A stretch of 50,215 nt of DNA from a virus: the IMG/VR virus record IMGVR_UViG_3300017734_000011, positions 1-50,215 of that record. One strand, written 5' to 3'. The position numbers and the translations under genes were made by a program. Below are positions 48,703-50,215 of this stretch, in pieces; position 1 is the first letter of the stretch, and every line of letters begins with the position of its first letter. Below the pieces are notes generated by a model. The model was not told where the DNA came from and made no database searches. It saw only the letters and a list, made by a program, of their open reading frames with translations.

Positions 48703-48720
48703 TCCATTTTGTTGTTCGTT
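48703..48720 (-). promoter_or_regulatory. Shared 5' leader box, copy E
   Basis: AACGAACAACAAAATGGA on the minus strand, lacking two bases present in copies A, C and D; starts 8 nt after the -10. Confidence 0.72.
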
Positions 48721-48728
48721 ATTTTTTT

Positions 48729-48757
48729 AATATAATTTTTGTAGACACAAATGTCAA
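48729..48757 (-). promoter_or_regulatory. Promoter, minus
   Basis: TTGACA (48752-48757), 17-bp spacer, TATATT (48729-48734), preceded by GG. Drives the 115-aa gene. Confidence 0.82.
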
Positions 48758-48804
48758 CCCTTATAAGATGTTTTTATAAAATAAATTTAGATGGAATTTA
48801 GTGT

Positions 48805-48879
48805 GAGGTGATTAGGCAATATAAATCTGGAGGAAACCTAACCACCTCTATCCACGCTCAGAGGTAGAGATCAGCGTGG
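48805..48879 (-). ncRNA. Two-stem RNA element at operon 3' end
   Basis: In minus-strand RNA the first stem is CCACGCT/AGCGTGG (48873-48879 with 48852-48858), the second is 12 bp (48837-48848 with 48805-48816) with one G-U pair that would be an A-C mismatch on the plus strand. The hairpin-1 loop carries ACCTCT, able to pair with AGAGGT of stem 2, so a switch or pseudoknot is possible. It follows the 111-aa stop by 2 nt, and no promoter or ORF is seen inside it. Could be a terminator/processing element or a small RNA. Confidence 0.55.
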
Positions 48880-48881
48880 AA

Positions 48882-49217
48882 TTATAACTTTATTGACCTA
48901 TAGTTAGCTGACATTGTTTGCCAAGCGTTAATCTTGGCTTCAGCAGCTATTCTCATAAATCTTAACTTCTCATCTCTTTCTATAGCAATTTGCATTGCTC
49001 GTAAATGTTTTACATATTCGTCACTAGCATAAGCTTCTCTTTCTTGTGCTGACACTGAAATATCTAAATGATCTTTCATAATAAGTGCTTTTAATGATTT
49101 TCTGTATTCTTCTAGATATATTCTTTCTGCTTTAGCTTTAGCTACCTCCGCAGCGGAATCTCTTAAATAATCTAATGCTTTTGATACTTCTTTTTCTGAA
49201 ATTATTTGTTCGTTCAT
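48882..49217 (-). CDS. Coiled-coil early protein
   Basis: 111 aa, ATGA-coupled to the HNH gene. Charged helices throughout (VSKALDYLRDSAAEVAKAKA, EYVKHLRAMQIAIERDEKLR). Frequent in phage early operons next to recombination genes, as I recall. Function unknown. Confidence 0.75.
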   Translation of the reverse strand: MNEQIISEKEVSKALDYLRDSAAEVAKAKAERIYLEEYRKSLKALIMKDHLDISVSAQEREAYASDEYVKHLRAMQIAIERDEKLRFMRIAAEAKINAWQTMSANYRSIKL

Positions 49218-49555
49218 TTTTTAAATCTTTCTTGGTTATATGGCGAGATACTCCACCAATATGTAGCTTTATCTCTACCAAAATCTTCATGCAAATCGTA
49301 CTTGCCCCAAAAACTATCTTCGTCACCTTGAGTGTCATGTAACTCAGCGTGATGATAATAACACAATGGAATTGCATTGTTGTCGCTTGATTTCATGCCC
49401 ATACCTCTTTTGCCTTCATATGGCTTCAGAAGATGATGAGCTTGAACATTACCTCTACACCAATCAGCAGCTATGCCATTTAGACAACATACTTGTTTAG
49501 CTACAAACATAAGGTGTTTTTTGTTTTTAACTTTAACAGATTTAGGTATTAACAT
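49214..49555 (-). CDS. HNH/DUF968-type nuclease-like protein
   Basis: 113 aa from ATG 49555 (the TTG at 49567 is an alternative). HLMFVAKQVCCLNG at 14-27, VQAHHLLKP at 38-46 with His40/His41, MGMKSSDNNAIPLCYYHHAELH at 52-73 with Cys65, His68, His69 and His73. Matches the DUF968/lambda Rap-like HNH family involved in recombination. Cys-His pattern suggests zinc binding. Lies in the same operon as the SSB-like gene. Confidence 0.85.
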   Translation of the reverse strand: MLIPKSVKVKNKKHLMFVAKQVCCLNGIAADWCRGNVQAHHLLKPYEGKRGMGMKSSDNNAIPLCYYHHAELHDTQGDEDSFWGKYDLHEDFGRDKATYWWSISPYNQERFKK

Positions 49556-49556
49556 C

Positions 49557-49967
49557 TTAGAAACCAATATCTTCTATATTGTTGTTATAAAGCACATTTT
49601 TCTCACTATTTGGATCATTGTCTATGCTATCTTCATTATTAGTGAATTCTCTAGCTTTTAGGCTAGTGTAGGCGTTCCCTGCTTCAGATACATCTTTCCA
49701 AGCAGAAATAGTCATAGCACCACTATTCATGATTTTATTAACTACACCTTTAGCATCTGGAGATTTATCAGTCTGTTTACTGTCGTTTGCCTTCAGAGTT
49801 CCTATAGCTCTATAAAGCTCAACCATAGGCTGACCATCTTTGTTTTTACGTTTTACGCCAATAATTCTATGCTCTTCACCCTCAAGGTTTAATTTGCCTT
49901 GTTGTACAATTTGCCAATCATCAGTGTTTTTATATAATATCCCAGAATTTGTGTTATCTTTTTGCAT
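49557..49967 (-). CDS. Putative ssDNA-binding-like early protein
   Basis: 136 aa from ATG 49967, set by AAAGGAG upstream (the ATG at 50003 lies inside the previous gene). SGILYKNTDDWQIVQQGKL, beta-strand pairs, and GAMTISAWKDVSEAGNAYTS recall the small OB-like phage family with LFKNekK...G...W.K.SK.GkkYlSL. Weak similarity only. Adjacent HNH/DUF968 gene suggests a role in DNA metabolism. Confidence 0.55.
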   Translation of the reverse strand: MQKDNTNSGILYKNTDDWQIVQQGKLNLEGEEHRIIGVKRKNKDGQPMVELYRAIGTLKANDSKQTDKSPDAKGVVNKIMNSGAMTISAWKDVSEAGNAYTSLKAREFTNNEDSIDNDPNSEKNVLYNNNIEDIGF

Positions 49968-49968
49968 T

Positions 49969-50215
49969 TTATTCTCCTTTAAAAAGTTTAATATATTGTT
50001 CACATTTTTTTATCATAGTTGTGGCGTTCTTTTTATGTTGTTCGCCAAGCTCTTCAGCCCACAATTTAATATCTTGCAACTGAATTATAGTAGCAGAACA
50101 ACAAGAATGATTGCTCTTTATCATGCTTATAGCTTTATTTAATTCACCTAGATAAGTTCCAAATGCAGATACAGATGAAGCAATATTGCCATCTTTGTTA
50201 AATAAAACATACTTA
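49969..50215 (-). CDS. Partial early gene (5' end outside window)
   Basis: Open through the right edge; at least 81 codons to the stop at 49969. Ends TMIKKCEQYIKLFKGE; contains SNHSCCSATIIQLQDIKLWA. Helical, basic. Its last codons hold the AAAGGAG site of the next gene, so they are coupled. Unrecognised. Confidence 0.7.
   Translation of the reverse strand, partial: KYVLFNKDGNIASSVSAFGTYLGELNKAISMIKSNHSCCSATIIQLQDIKLWAEELGEQHKKNATTMIKKCEQYIKLFKGE

Noticed and set aside
1-50215. tRNA genes, integrase and attachment sites
   Set aside because: I saw no cloverleaf-like segment, tyrosine/serine recombinase motif or flanking direct repeat; the window gives no sign of lysogeny.

Overview
The window reads as a tailed-phage genome segment: gene-dense, AT-rich, with short or overlapping gene junctions and two terminase genes followed by a portal. 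Portal, scaffold, HK97-like capsid, two connector-type proteins, a nozzle-like protein and large candidate ejection proteins are present. I see no sheath, tape measure or baseplate genes, so a short-tailed (podovirus-like) virion is likely. Low GC, several families I associate with marine phages (GroES-like protein, 3-TM GTA-type holin, 2OG-Fe(II) oxygenases, EF-hand membrane protein) and a lipobox peptide suggest a Gram-negative, probably marine, low-GC host such as a SAR11-like bacterium. That host guess is inference. No integrase, tRNA, CRISPR or polymerase is visible; replication genes presumably lie outside the window.

Layout. 1-5.7 kb (+): small terminase (cut by the window edge), large terminase, portal, a Met/Gln-rich protein and an EF-hand protein. 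5.7-12.7 kb (+): an accessory block of small Lys-rich proteins interleaved with proteins that look like separated modules of phage polyvalent proteins, including two putative ADP-ribosyltransferases. 12.7-13.7 kb (-): a four-gene operon ending in a tiny lipoprotein. 13.9-15.4 kb (+): small proteins and a secreted SleB-type wall hydrolase. 15.4-25.8 kb (+): GroES-like co-chaperonin, scaffold, decoration protein, major capsid protein, connectors, a repeat protein, an S74-type tail fibre and a glycine-rich fibre.

25.8-30.8 kb (+) is the most striking part: a tightly coupled cassette with its own promoter and visibly lower GC. It encodes five different 2OG-Fe(II) oxygenase-like proteins, a QueC-like PP-loop ATPase with a four-Cys motif, and a cystathionine-lyase-type PLP enzyme. 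I know of no described pathway with this composition. 30.8-43.3 kb (+) resumes the virion and lysis programme: small membrane proteins, holin, GH24 lysozyme, nozzle-like protein, structural proteins and ejection-type proteins.

43.3-50.2 kb (-) is an early-type region of small genes with DUF932, HNH/DUF968 and an ABC-ATPase/GNAT fusion beside a GNAT-only duplicate. Five transcription units (four minus, one plus) start with a near-consensus promoter followed by the same roughly 20-nt leader (AACGAnnAACAAAATT-GGA), which points to a co-regulated early regulon. A two-stem RNA element sits at the 3' end of one minus operon.
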